A stretch of 64,000 bases of DNA from Nocardia shimofusensis NBRC 100134 (GCF_001613125.1 NZ_BDBT01000025.1:1-64000), one strand, 5' to 3'. Positions 26,633 to 35,020 are shown, counted from the first letter of the stretch. Made by a program: numbers and translations. Notes: a model not told the origin generated them from the letters alone.

Positions 26633-27928
26633 GTGGCTGACCGACTGCCGCGCTGCAGTACTCGGCGCCGGACCCAGGCATCCGGCACAATCCTCGCACC
26701 GATACGCCTGCGTCCGGAGAATGAATTGCCGACACCACCCTCGGATCTCCTACACACCGATCAACAGCGCGTCCAGCTCCACACCCCCGAGTTCACTGCC
26801 GACCCGCACCAGGCGTATCGCCAGATGCGCGAGCGGTTCGGTTCGCTCGTGCCGGTCGAACTCGCCCCCGGTGTCCCCGCCACTCTTGTCATCGGCTATC
26901 GAACCGCGCTGGCAATCCTCAATGATCTGGACAGGTTTCCCACCGACCCGCGGAAGTGGGAAACCAGCGTGGCCGCCGATTGCCCGGTACTTCCGGCCAT
27001 GCAGTGGCGGCCGAGCGCATCGCGCAGCACCGGCCATGCCCACACTCGACTCCGCGCGGTCGTCTCCGCAGCCCTCGCCGAGGTCGATCCGCACGCGGTG
27101 AACGCCATCGTCAAGCGCATCGCGGCACCGCTGATCAACACCTTCTGCACCACCGGCACCGCAGAGCTGGTGACGCAGTACTCCACACCCATCGCTTTCG
27201 CGGTGATCAACGATCTGCTGGGGTGCCCGCCGGCGATCAGCGCGAAAGCCGCCGCCGGCGTCGCCGCGATCTACGACGGCTCCGACGCCCAGGAAGGCAA
27301 TCGCGCGTTCGAGCAATCCCTGCTCGAACTGATCCGGTTCAAACGCGCCACGCCCGGCGCAGACATCACCACCGGTCTGCTGCGCCACGGCGGCACGCTC
27401 GACGAGGACGAACTCCTGCAGCAACTCGTCCTGTTCTACGGCATCGGAATGGAGCCGGTGCAGGCACTGGTCACCGCCGCGCTTTTCCGGCTGATCACCA
27501 ACGACCGGATCGGTATGTTGTCCACACGGGACGCACTCGACGATGTGCTGTTCGAAGACCCGCCCATGGCCAACATCAGTTTCAGCTACCCCCGGCAACC
27601 GATCATGATCGACGGTGTATGGCTGCCCGCCCACCAACCCGTTGTCGTCAGTATCGCCGGATGCAACAGCGATCCAGAGATCGCGGGCGGAGACCGGACC
27701 GGCAACCGTGCACACTTGGCCTGGGGCACCGGACCGCACGCATGCCCGGCCAGATCGCTCGGCTACACGATCGCCCAATGCGCCGTCGACGAACTGCTCG
27801 ACGCACTCCCAGAACTCGAACTCGCCCTTCCCGCCGACGAACTCCAGTGGCGCCCGGGCCCGATGCAGCGGGCCCTGGCCGCACTACCCGTCACCTTCCA
27901 ACCCTCGCCACCGCTACCGGTTCCCTGA
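26633..27928 (+). CDS. Cytochrome P450, atypical (no ExxR)
   Basis: About 431 residues from a GTG; a TTG at 26726 preceded by GGAG is an alternative start and would give a more usual N-terminus. Haem-binding loop AWGTGPHACPARSLG with Cys371, and C-helix GHAHTRLR, are good. The K-helix ExxR motif is missing: the expected place reads ALDDVLFEDP. The I-helix has GIGMEPV where AGxET is normal. Similar departures are known in CYP157-type enzymes of streptomycete conservons. Lies 98 bases after the regulator gene in the same direction, so perhaps cotranscribed. Function uncertain: monooxygenase, non-redox role, or unusual chemistry. Confidence 0.85.
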   Translation: MADRLPRCSTRRRTQASGTILAPIRLRPENELPTPPSDLLHTDQQRVQLHTPEFTADPHQAYRQMRERFGSLVPVELAPGVPATLVIGYRTALAILNDLDRFPTDPRKWETSVAADCPVLPAMQWRPSASRSTGHAHTRLRAVVSAALAEVDPHAVNAIVKRIAAPLINTFCTTGTAELVTQYSTPIAFAVINDLLGCPPAISAKAAAGVAAIYDGSDAQEGNRAFEQSLLELIRFKRATPGADITTGLLRHGGTLDEDELLQQLVLFYGIGMEPVQALVTAALFRLITNDRIGMLSTRDALDDVLFEDPPMANISFSYPRQPIMIDGVWLPAHQPVVVSIAGCNSDPEIAGGDRTGNRAHLAWGTGPHACPARSLGYTIAQCAVDELLDALPELELALPADELQWRPGPMQRALAALPVTFQPSPPLPVP

Positions 27929-28323
27929 GCGGACCGATCGACTCGGGGGTGCCGAGTTCCGGCTGCCCGTTGCCGTGAGTCGGCACTGGACGAGATCGTG
28001 GCGCGAATCTGCACCTCGGCAAGCCAGATCGAACTCGCAGTCTTCGCGGCACAGTTGCGATGGGCGTCCGGGGCCGATGCGCCGCGCCCTTGACGGCTTC
28101 CTGTGGCGTTTCCGCCCCGCGCCTGTGCTGCCGGCTCCCGCGTCCCGAAGGACGCCTCCTCGCGCTCCCACGTGTCGGGTCGACGAATCCGCCGCGCTGC
28201 CCACGCACTCCTCGCCACAGCACCGAGACGTGCCGACTTTACTTCGGCGTGACGACACGCCGAGAGTTGCCATCTATTTGCCGCATTGCAGTGTTCCCCC
28301 ACCACGAAAAGAACCCAATGTGA
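27929..28323. other. 395-base gap after the P450 gene
   Basis: No recognised gene. Open stretches on both strands have no family resemblance. One frame (about 27960-28096, plus) reads ESALDEIVARICTSASQIEL and ends at a TGA, with G/C-rich third positions, but has no good start; it may be a decayed small gene. The gap ends at promoter P8. Confidence 0.4.
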
Positions 28324-28353
28324 TTGACACCACGTCTATACACATTGTACGGT
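28324..28353 (+). promoter_or_regulatory. Regulon promoter P8 (APH-like kinase)
   Basis: TTGACA (28324-28329), 18 bases, TACGGT (28348-28353), then 7 bases to ATG. Box 1 TGACACCACGTCT (28325-28337) is identical to that of P6; box 2 is ATACACATTGTAC (28338-28350). Confidence 0.82.
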
Positions 28354-28360
28354 CCGTTTT

Positions 28361-29431
28361 ATGAACACTTCACAAACCCTCTCCCCGGCCTCCCTCCCCC
28401 GGTCGATCGACGAGTTGTCGCCACAGTGGCTCGAATCTGCGCTGAGCATCAACCAACCAGGCACCACTGTGAACTCCGTGAAGCAGACCGGAATCATCTG
28501 GGGCTCGGCGACCAAGGTCTTCGTCGAAGTGGACTACGGGGTGAACCCCGCGGGTATTCCGAACCGGCTCTGTATCAAGGGAGGATTCGACGAACGCAGC
28601 CGCGCCTTCGGGCTGGGACCCGCCTACGAGCTGGAGGGTTGTTTCTATCGCGACCTCTCCCCTGTTCTGCAAGCCGAGCATCCAGCGGCGTTCTATGCCG
28701 CCGCCGAGAAGGATCAAGGCGTGGTCATTCTCGAGGACCTCAACGACAAGGGCGCCGAGTTCGCCGTTCCGACCACGCTCTGGCCGGTCGATGATGTCGC
28801 TGCGACCCTCGAGGTAATGGCAGGCTGGCATGGACCACTCACCGGCAGCGCCCCGGGCCGATTCCCGTGGCTGCCGGTCGGGGCCGAAGCAGCGCGGCGA
28901 GCCTTCGACGTGATGCTCAGCCCCGAACAGTTCCATGTCCTGATCAACCGCGCCGAAGTGCCCGACCTATCGCCAGAACTTCGCGACGACGAGCGCATCC
29001 GTCAAGCCTTCCGCGCTCTGTGGCAGCACGATGACTCCGCTGTCCACACGATCAATCACGGCGACGCCCACTTCGGGCAGCTCTACCGCATCCCGGGCGC
29101 AGCCCCGGCATTTCTGGATTGGCAGACTGCCTGCCTCGCGCCATGGAGCCACGACGTCGCCTATTTCCTCGGCTCGGCCCTCACCATCGAGGATCGTCGC
29201 GCCCACGAACGCGAACTGCTCGCGCACTACACCGCTGCGCTCGCCGCGGCCGGCGGCCCTACCGTGCCTTCCGACGAGGCATGGGCCGAGTACCGCAGGC
29301 ACATTCTGCACGGCTTCGCCTGGATGTGCGTCCCGACCGTCATGCAGCCTGCCGAGGTCGTGGCAGCCATGACCGAGCGCTATGCGGCCGCGATCGACGA
29401 CCTCGATCCTTTCGCGCTCCTCTTCGCCTGA
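28361..29431 (+). CDS. APH/ecdysteroid-kinase-like phosphotransferase
   Basis: 356 residues of the aminoglycoside-phosphotransferase-like kinase fold. Lys73 (CIKGG) is a candidate ATP-binding lysine, NHGDAHFGQLY (232-242) holds the catalytic Asp235, and FLDWQTACLAPWSHDVAYF has the metal-binding Asp253. The Asn expected five residues after the catalytic Asp is Gln240. Such kinases may phosphorylate small hydroxylated metabolites; in levulinate catabolism and in ACAD10/11 an APH domain phosphorylates 4-hydroxyacyl-CoA. The shared promoter puts it in the catabolic regulon, so drug resistance is an unlikely role. Leaderless start. Confidence 0.82.
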   Translation: MNTSQTLSPASLPRSIDELSPQWLESALSINQPGTTVNSVKQTGIIWGSATKVFVEVDYGVNPAGIPNRLCIKGGFDERSRAFGLGPAYELEGCFYRDLSPVLQAEHPAAFYAAAEKDQGVVILEDLNDKGAEFAVPTTLWPVDDVAATLEVMAGWHGPLTGSAPGRFPWLPVGAEAARRAFDVMLSPEQFHVLINRAEVPDLSPELRDDERIRQAFRALWQHDDSAVHTINHGDAHFGQLYRIPGAAPAFLDWQTACLAPWSHDVAYFLGSALTIEDRRAHERELLAHYTAALAAAGGPTVPSDEAWAEYRRHILHGFAWMCVPTVMQPAEVVAAMTERYAAAIDDLDPFALLFA

Positions 29432-29631
29432 TCGAGGTCAGCCCCGTATCCGCCAACGAACGAAGCACCTCGGATCACAGCTCCGATTGCCCTACCGAGG
29501 GTAGCCGCATCAGTCACACCGGCTCCGGAACGATGAGGATGTCAGGTAGGGCTACGCCCTCCGAGCGGCTCGGAACGAAACTGGCGACACGATCGCACGA
29601 GTCACCAGGGCTGGCAGCAGTCCCAGTATCA

Positions 29632-32034
29632 TCACAATTCCTTGTGCTCAGCATCTTCCACGACCCAGGCTGCGATCTGGACGCGGGAGGTCAATCCGAG
29701 TTTGGTGAGGATATGCTCCACGTGCCCCTGAGCGGTGCGTTGGGAGATAACGAGTTTCGCGGCGATCTGCTTGTTGGTGAGACCTCGAGCGACGAGGTCG
29801 GCGACCTGCCGTTCACGCTTGGTCAGCTCCCCGAGTCGCCCCGGCGTCGGCCTCGTATCGGTGGGCTGCTCCCGGAGTGCGTAAGCAGCCGTGGCATCCA
29901 TCCCCATCGCCTGGCCGCGCCGGAAGGCCGCCGCGAATGTGCGGGGGGTGAGGGCGGCGCGCACGGTCCGGTCACATTCGTCGTGATAGTGCATCAGTCC
30001 TGGCACGCCGTGCGCAATAGCGCCCGCGGACCGCCACAAGGAGTCAGCGGCTCCCATCAGAACGGCCGCGCGCTCGGCGGCCCCGTCAGTGCCGGCGGTC
30101 CAGGCCATCGCCTCGAGAACGAAGGCGGCGACGAAAGGGCTGTGCACCCGCCGATTGGCACGCAGCGCTTCATCGAGCAGTCGCTGCGCCCGTTGCCGCT
30201 CACCTTGCAGCCATGCGGCAATGCCCATACCCCAGAGCGCGGACGACCTGAAAAGCCATTCGCCGCGCGCTTCGGCGAGGGCGAATACTTGCTCGTGACA
30301 CTCGATCGCCCGTCTCGTATCACCGTGCAGGGCATCGGCCCAACCGAGCACCGTCAAACCATAGACGTACAAATAGCCTTCGCGATCGGCTCCGAACACC
30401 TCTAGCGCGCGCTTCAGGGAGGAAGACGCGCGCGAATGGTCGCCCTGGTAAAAGGCCACGAGGCCCTCGGCATGAGCGACCAGCGCCTGAATGATGGGGG
30501 CGGAATCTCGTTCGGCGAGCGAATGCGCTTCCTGCATGATGCGCTCGGCCGACTGGAGGTCACCTTGATAGGAGGCCATCATGACGTCGGCATGCAATGC
30601 TCTTACCCGGTCGGGTATCGAGCGGGCGCTCGGATGCGCAACCATACGATCGAGCCAGTGTCGGCCTTCGCTGATCAGCCCTCGGAAAGTCCAGAACATC
30701 ACGAGCGCACTGGCGGTACGCAGTCCGGCCGCCGCTGCCTCCTCGGTGTCCTCTACGAGGCAGTATTCGAGCACGTCGCGCAGGTTGGGTTGCTCGCGTT
30801 CGAGCCGTGCGAGCCAGTCGAGCTGCCGGTCGCTGATCCACCCCGCCTCCGCGTCCGATGCCAGGCGTTGGTACCAGTCGCGGTGGCGACGCCGCAGCAG
30901 CTGATCCTCTCCGGACTCCCGCAGCTTCTGCCGACCGTAGTCCCGCAGCGTCTCGAGCATTCGGAACCGCACGGCGGCCTCGAATTCGTCCCGCACCAGG
31001 ATCGACTTGTCCAGTAGGGAGGAGAGTACGTCGAAGGTGGTCTCGGATACCGATCCGGCTCCGCACACCTGCTCTGCGGCGTCGAGTTCGAAGCCACCGG
31101 CGAACACCGACAGCCGGGCCCACATCCGCTGCTCCGCCGGGGTGCACAATTCATAGCTCCAGTCGATGCACCACCGCAGCGTCTGCTGCCGCGTCGGCGC
31201 GGTGCGACTGCCGCGGGTCAACAACGCGAACTGATCATTGAGCCGCTGCAGAATCTGCTCGGGTGACATCATGCGCATCCGGGCCGCGGCGAGTTCGATC
31301 GCCAGCGGCAGTCCGTCCAGGCGGGCGCAGATCCGGGCTATGGCGCCCATGTTGTCCTCGCCGAGTTCATAACCCGGCACCGCAGCGGCGGCACGGTCGA
31401 TGAACAACGTGATCGCATCGTATTTGGGCAGTCCACGCAGCGACAATTCCTGGTCCGGATCCGGGACCGGCAGCGGCGACACCCGCAGCACCGCCTCACC
31501 GGCGATATTCAACGGCTCGCGGCTGGTGATCAGAATCCGCAGGTTCGGGCAGGCACGCAGCCACGTATCGACCAGCTCCGCCACGGCCGCCACCACCTGC
31601 TCGCAGTTGTCGATGACCAGCAGCGTCTCGCGGGCCGAAAGGACGTCGAGCACCACGTCACGCAACGGCCGCGCCGATTCGTCGCGCAAGCCGAGAGTGG
31701 CCGCCACAACTTCGAGCAACAGCCCCGGGTCGGACACGTCGGCCAGGTCGACCAACCACACCCCATCGGTGAAGTCACGTCGTACAGCCGATGCCGCCCT
31801 CAGCGCCAGCCGCGTCTTGCCGACCCCGCCGATGCCGGTCAACGTGACCAGCCGTGACGAGGCCAGCATGTTTTTCACCTCTGCCAACTCCGTGCGGCGA
31901 TCGATGAAACTGGTCAACTCCAGCGGCAGAACCCCGAGGCCGGGACGATCCGACTGCGTCATCGGCGGCCGCCATGCGCGCCCGGACGGACTTCCTTTTC
32001 CGTCCTCCTGGACCGGCTCGGCCGGCAGCGGCAT
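29632..32034 (-). CDS. LuxR-family ATPase transcriptional regulator
   Basis: 800 residues in the longest reading; an ATG at 31962 (MTQSDRPGLG) is an alternative. NB-ARC/AAA ATPase with Walker A GIGGVGKT (67-74 in the long form) and Walker B LLVIDNCEQ, then winged and TPR-like helical repeats, and a C-terminal LuxR helix-turn-helix (RERQVADLVARGLTNKQIA). A large signal-integrating activator; ligand unknown. In-frame codons upstream of the start still spell GQRRHGYPVDE, a linker that in homologues joins such a module to an N-terminal Ser/Thr kinase. The kinase part here is broken, so this is probably the surviving half of a fused PknK-like regulator. Confidence 0.85.
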   Translation of the reverse strand: MPLPAEPVQEDGKGSPSGRAWRPPMTQSDRPGLGVLPLELTSFIDRRTELAEVKNMLASSRLVTLTGIGGVGKTRLALRAASAVRRDFTDGVWLVDLADVSDPGLLLEVVAATLGLRDESARPLRDVVLDVLSARETLLVIDNCEQVVAAVAELVDTWLRACPNLRILITSREPLNIAGEAVLRVSPLPVPDPDQELSLRGLPKYDAITLFIDRAAAAVPGYELGEDNMGAIARICARLDGLPLAIELAAARMRMMSPEQILQRLNDQFALLTRGSRTAPTRQQTLRWCIDWSYELCTPAEQRMWARLSVFAGGFELDAAEQVCGAGSVSETTFDVLSSLLDKSILVRDEFEAAVRFRMLETLRDYGRQKLRESGEDQLLRRRHRDWYQRLASDAEAGWISDRQLDWLARLEREQPNLRDVLEYCLVEDTEEAAAAGLRTASALVMFWTFRGLISEGRHWLDRMVAHPSARSIPDRVRALHADVMMASYQGDLQSAERIMQEAHSLAERDSAPIIQALVAHAEGLVAFYQGDHSRASSSLKRALEVFGADREGYLYVYGLTVLGWADALHGDTRRAIECHEQVFALAEARGEWLFRSSALWGMGIAAWLQGERQRAQRLLDEALRANRRVHSPFVAAFVLEAMAWTAGTDGAAERAAVLMGAADSLWRSAGAIAHGVPGLMHYHDECDRTVRAALTPRTFAAAFRRGQAMGMDATAAYALREQPTDTRPTPGRLGELTKRERQVADLVARGLTNKQIAAKLVISQRTAQGHVEHILTKLGLTSRVQIAAWVVEDAEHKEL

Positions 32035-32087
32035 CTCATCGACCGGATATCCGTGGCGCCGCTGTCCTGCCGAATCACCGCACCCGA

Positions 32088-32300
32088 GGCATCAGCAGAC
32101 GGCCGTTCGCCAGGATCCCGCCTCATCGCCGCGGCAACCGCCGCCGCCACATCGTCGGCAATGCCGCCCTCTCGCAGGTCCGGCAACTGCTGAGTGGTGA
32201 TCCGCAAGAACTGCGTGACCACGTTCTCCCCACCGCGCCGATCGAACGCCGAATCCCCGGTCGGAGCGCACAACAAGGTGGCGCCCGTCTCCGTGTCGGA
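32088..32300 (-). pseudogene. Remnant of a Ser/Thr protein kinase C-lobe
   Basis: One minus-strand frame reads TGATLLCAPTGDSAFDRR, then NVVTQFLRITTQQLPDLREG, then DDVAAAVAAAMRRDPGERPS, matching the last part of actinobacterial kinase domains (the usual GATLFCALTGHAAFERR and DPxxRPSA segments). The N-lobe and catalytic loop are absent. The frame then shifts relative to the LuxR-type ORF, whose own frame carries the normal linker after a TGA. Hence a fused kinase-ATPase-LuxR gene lost its 5' part and suffered a frameshift. Confidence 0.65.
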
Positions 32301-32382
32301 ATACCGCTTACGTCCAGCCATGGTTCTCAGTGTCCCTTCCGGCCCCTCACCAGGGCCAACAGGACTCTGAATCCGGGCGGTC

Positions 32383-32463
32383 TCATTCACCGGGGACAGG
32401 CCGGTGGCGTTGGCGGTTGTGGAAGATGTCGAGGTATTCGAAGGTCACTTCGGCGAGTTCGAG
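32383..32463 (-). mobile_element. IS3-type transposase fragment
   Basis: Minus-strand frame ending LELAEVTFEYLDIFHNRQRH matches the C-terminal part of IS3-family OrfB (usually EVFxYIxxFYNRxRRHSxLG). It breaks off just where the RRHS motif should continue and then stops. No inverted repeats or other transposase parts are visible. It lies about 80 bases upstream of the kinase remnant and may mark the event that truncated it. Confidence 0.5.
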
Positions 32464-32564
32464 GGCATCGCTTTCTGACACCGACTGCATGTCCCACGTG
32501 TGACCGTTTTGTGGCCGTTTCGATCGTGACGGGCCGGTATTCGAGCTGATCTCCAGTGATGACA

Positions 32565-32600
32565 GAGCCCCCGCACCCGGTGTTCCAGGTGCGGGGGCTC
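32565..32600 (-). terminator. Hairpin after glcB
   Basis: GAGCCCCCGCACC and its exact complement with a 10-base loop, 49 bases past the glcB stop. No T-tract, as is common in actinobacteria. Confidence 0.7.
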
Positions 32601-32648
32601 GAGTCGAAAAGCACTGACAGAAGCTACTTTTCAATCACCGAACATCAC

Positions 32649-34826
32649 TCACTTGCACGCGGCCTTGGCCTCGCGGCGACGGCGGTGCAGGATCGGCTCG
32701 GTGTAGCCGTTGGGCTGGGTGGTGCCCTCCAGGATCAGCTCCTTGGCGGCCTGGAACGCGATGCTGCCCTCGAAGTCCGGCGACAGCGGACGGTAGTTGG
32801 CGTCACCGGCGTTCTGCCGATCCACCACCGGGGACATCCGCTTCAGGCTGTCCACCACCTCGTCGGCGGTGACGATGCCGTGGCGCAGCCAGTTGGCCAT
32901 CAGCTGGCTCGAGATGCGCAGCGTGGCACGGTCTTCCATGAGCGCGACGTCCTTGATGTCGGGCACCTTGGAGCAGCCGACGCCCTGGTCGATCCAGCGC
33001 ACCACGTAGCCCAGGATGGACTGCGAGTTGTTGTCCAGCTCCTGCTGCTTCTCCTCGGCCGTCCAGTTCGGGTCGGCGGCCAGCGGGATCTCCAGGATCT
33101 GGTCGACGGTCGCGCGCGGGCCGCCCTTGGCGATCTCGGTCTGCCGCTTGAACACATCCACCAGGTGGTAGTGGGTGGCGTGCAGGGTGGCGGCGGTCGG
33201 CGAGGGCACCCACGCGGTGTTGGCGCCCGCCTTCGGGTGGACGATCTTCTGGGCCAGCATGTCGGCCATCAGATCCGGCATGGCCCACATGCCCTTGCCG
33301 ATCTGCGCCTTGCCCGACAACCCGGTGATCAGACCGGTGTCGACGTTCCAGTCCTCGTAGGAGGCGATCCACTGCTGGGCCTTCATATCGGCCTTGCGGA
33401 CCATCGGCCCGGCTTCCATGGAGGTGTGGATCTCGTCGCCGGTGCGGTCGAGGAAGCCGGTGTTGATGAACACCACGCGGTCCTTGGCGGCGGCGATGCA
33501 GGCCTTGAGGTTGACCGTGGTGCGGCGCTCCTCGTCCATGATGCCGACCTTGAGGGTGTGGCGCGGCAGGCCGAGCACGTCCTCGACGCGGTCGAACAGC
33601 TCGTTGGCGAAGGCCACCTCGTCGGGGCCGTGCATCTTCGGCTTGACGATGTAGACCGAGCCGGTGCGGCTGTTCTTGAGGGCGACGTCCTCGCGCAGCG
33701 AGTGCTTGGCGATCAGCGAGGTGACCAGGCCGTCGAGGATGCCCTCGGGCACCTCGTTGCCCTCGGCGTCGAGGATCGCGTCGGAGGTCATCAGGTGACC
33801 GACGTTGCGCACGAACAGCAGCGAACGGCCGTGCAGGGTCAGCTCCGAACCGTCGAGCGCGGTGTAGACGCGGTCGGGGTTCATGGTGCGGGTGAAGGTC
33901 TTGCCGCCCTTGGCGACCTCTTCGGCCAGCGTGCCGGTCATCAGGCCCAGCCAGTTGTGGTAGCCGAGCACCTTGTCCTCGGCGTCGACCGCGGCGACCG
34001 AGTCCTCGAAGTCCATGATGGTGGTGACGGCGGACTCGAGCACGATGTCCTTGATGCCCGCGGTGTCGGTGCTGCCGATCGGGGACTCGGGATCGATCTG
34101 GATCTCGATGTGCAATCCGTTGTGCTTCAGCAGGATCGAGGTCGGCGACGCCGGATCGCCGAGGTAGCCGACCAGTTGCGAAGCGTCGGCCAGGCCGATC
34201 TCGGTACCGTCCTCCAGGCCGACCTCGAGCTCACCGTCGACGATCTTGTAGGAGGTCGAGCCGATGTGCGAGCCGGTGATCAGGGTGACCGCGTCGTCGA
34301 GGAAGTTGCGCGCCCACTCGATGACCTTGTCGCCGCGGACCCGGTTGTAGCCGGAGCCCTTCTCGGCGCCGCCGGTCTCCGGGATGGCGTCGGTGCCGTA
34401 CAGCGCGTCGTAGAGCGAGCCCCAGCGCGCGTTGGCGGCGTTGATCGCGAAGCGCGCGTTCATCACCGGCACCACCAGCTGCGGGCCCGCGGTGGTGGCG
34501 ATCTCGGCGTCGACGTTCGCGGTGCCGATGGTGAAATCGGCAGGCTCGGGCCGTAGGTAACCGATCTCGGTGAGGTAGTTCTTGTAGGCGGCCTTGTCGT
34601 AGCCGGCGCCGGGGTTCTCGGCGTGCCAGGCGTCGAGCTTGCCCTGGATCTCGTCGCGCTCGGCCAGCAGGGCGCGGTTGCGCGGAGCCAGATCGTTGAT
34701 CACCTGCTCCGCACCGGCCCAGAACGCGGCGGAATCTACGCCGGAGCCGGGCAGTGCCTCGTTCTCGATGAAGTCGTGGAGAACCGTGGCCACCTGGAGC
34801 CCGCCGACCTGAATCCGCTGTGTCAT
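32649..34826 (-). CDS. glcB: Malate synthase G
   Basis: 725 residues, the normal length of the G isoform. It condenses glyoxylate with acetyl-CoA to malate in the cytosol, closing the glyoxylate shunt during growth on fatty acids. Recognisable stretches: ITGSHIGSTSYKIVDG near the N-terminus, TIMDFEDSVAAVDAEDK (catalytic-site acidic region), TGFLDRTGDEIHTSMEAGP and HPKAGANTAWVPSP. RBS GAGGCAG precedes the ATG. Single gene, divergent from the SDR operon. A TAATAT hexamer near 34,872 could be its -10, but no good -35 is seen. Confidence 0.97.
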   Translation of the reverse strand: MTQRIQVGGLQVATVLHDFIENEALPGSGVDSAAFWAGAEQVINDLAPRNRALLAERDEIQGKLDAWHAENPGAGYDKAAYKNYLTEIGYLRPEPADFTIGTANVDAEIATTAGPQLVVPVMNARFAINAANARWGSLYDALYGTDAIPETGGAEKGSGYNRVRGDKVIEWARNFLDDAVTLITGSHIGSTSYKIVDGELEVGLEDGTEIGLADASQLVGYLGDPASPTSILLKHNGLHIEIQIDPESPIGSTDTAGIKDIVLESAVTTIMDFEDSVAAVDAEDKVLGYHNWLGLMTGTLAEEVAKGGKTFTRTMNPDRVYTALDGSELTLHGRSLLFVRNVGHLMTSDAILDAEGNEVPEGILDGLVTSLIAKHSLREDVALKNSRTGSVYIVKPKMHGPDEVAFANELFDRVEDVLGLPRHTLKVGIMDEERRTTVNLKACIAAAKDRVVFINTGFLDRTGDEIHTSMEAGPMVRKADMKAQQWIASYEDWNVDTGLITGLSGKAQIGKGMWAMPDLMADMLAQKIVHPKAGANTAWVPSPTAATLHATHYHLVDVFKRQTEIAKGGPRATVDQILEIPLAADPNWTAEEKQQELDNNSQSILGYVVRWIDQGVGCSKVPDIKDVALMEDRATLRISSQLMANWLRHGIVTADEVVDSLKRMSPVVDRQNAGDANYRPLSPDFEGSIAFQAAKELILEGTTQPNGYTEPILHRRRREAKAACK

Positions 34827-34942
34827 CTACTGCCTCATTTCCGAGAAGCCGGGTGGGAAAGGACGGCATTCATATTACCCACCGGTAGTCGACCGCTTTG
34901 CCAGGGCCGAGGGCGTAGCTGCGAATTGGCGGGGACGGGCTC

Positions 34943-34970
34943 TTGATCGCGGCGGGCGATCGCTTTAATG
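34943..34970 (+). promoter_or_regulatory. Promoter of the SDR-TetR-ACAD operon
   Basis: TTGATC (34943-34948), 18 bases, TAATGT (34965-34970). The predicted start point falls at the left edge of the palindrome at 34978. Confidence 0.6.
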
Positions 34971-34977
34971 TACTGAT

Positions 34978-34996
34978 CGGAACATTACCTGTTCCG
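34978..34996. promoter_or_regulatory. 19-bp palindromic operator
   Basis: CGGAACA-TTACC-TGTTCCG: perfect 7-bp arms with a 5-base centre, just after the -10 and 25 bases before the SDR start. Best candidate partner is the TetR protein encoded second in the operon. It differs from the 3-base-centre boxes of the mce regulon. Confidence 0.7.
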
Positions 34997-35020
34997 CTCT
35001 TCCCGATCGAAGGAGTGCGG

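Noticed and set aside
9988..28353. KstR or KstR2 operators as the explanation of the regional boxes
   Set aside because: The KstR and KstR2 sites I know are different longer palindromes; here the unit is a 13-mer with a 3-base centre, mostly in abutting pairs, and a local tandem-TetR gene is the simpler partner.
28361..29431. Aminoglycoside resistance gene
   Set aside because: The fold fits, but the promoter places it in the catabolic regulon and the sequence resembles ecdysteroid-kinase-type members.
32556..34556. 666-codon open frame on the plus strand
   Set aside because: Antisense to glcB; composition is a mirror of the malate synthase codons and shows no domain.
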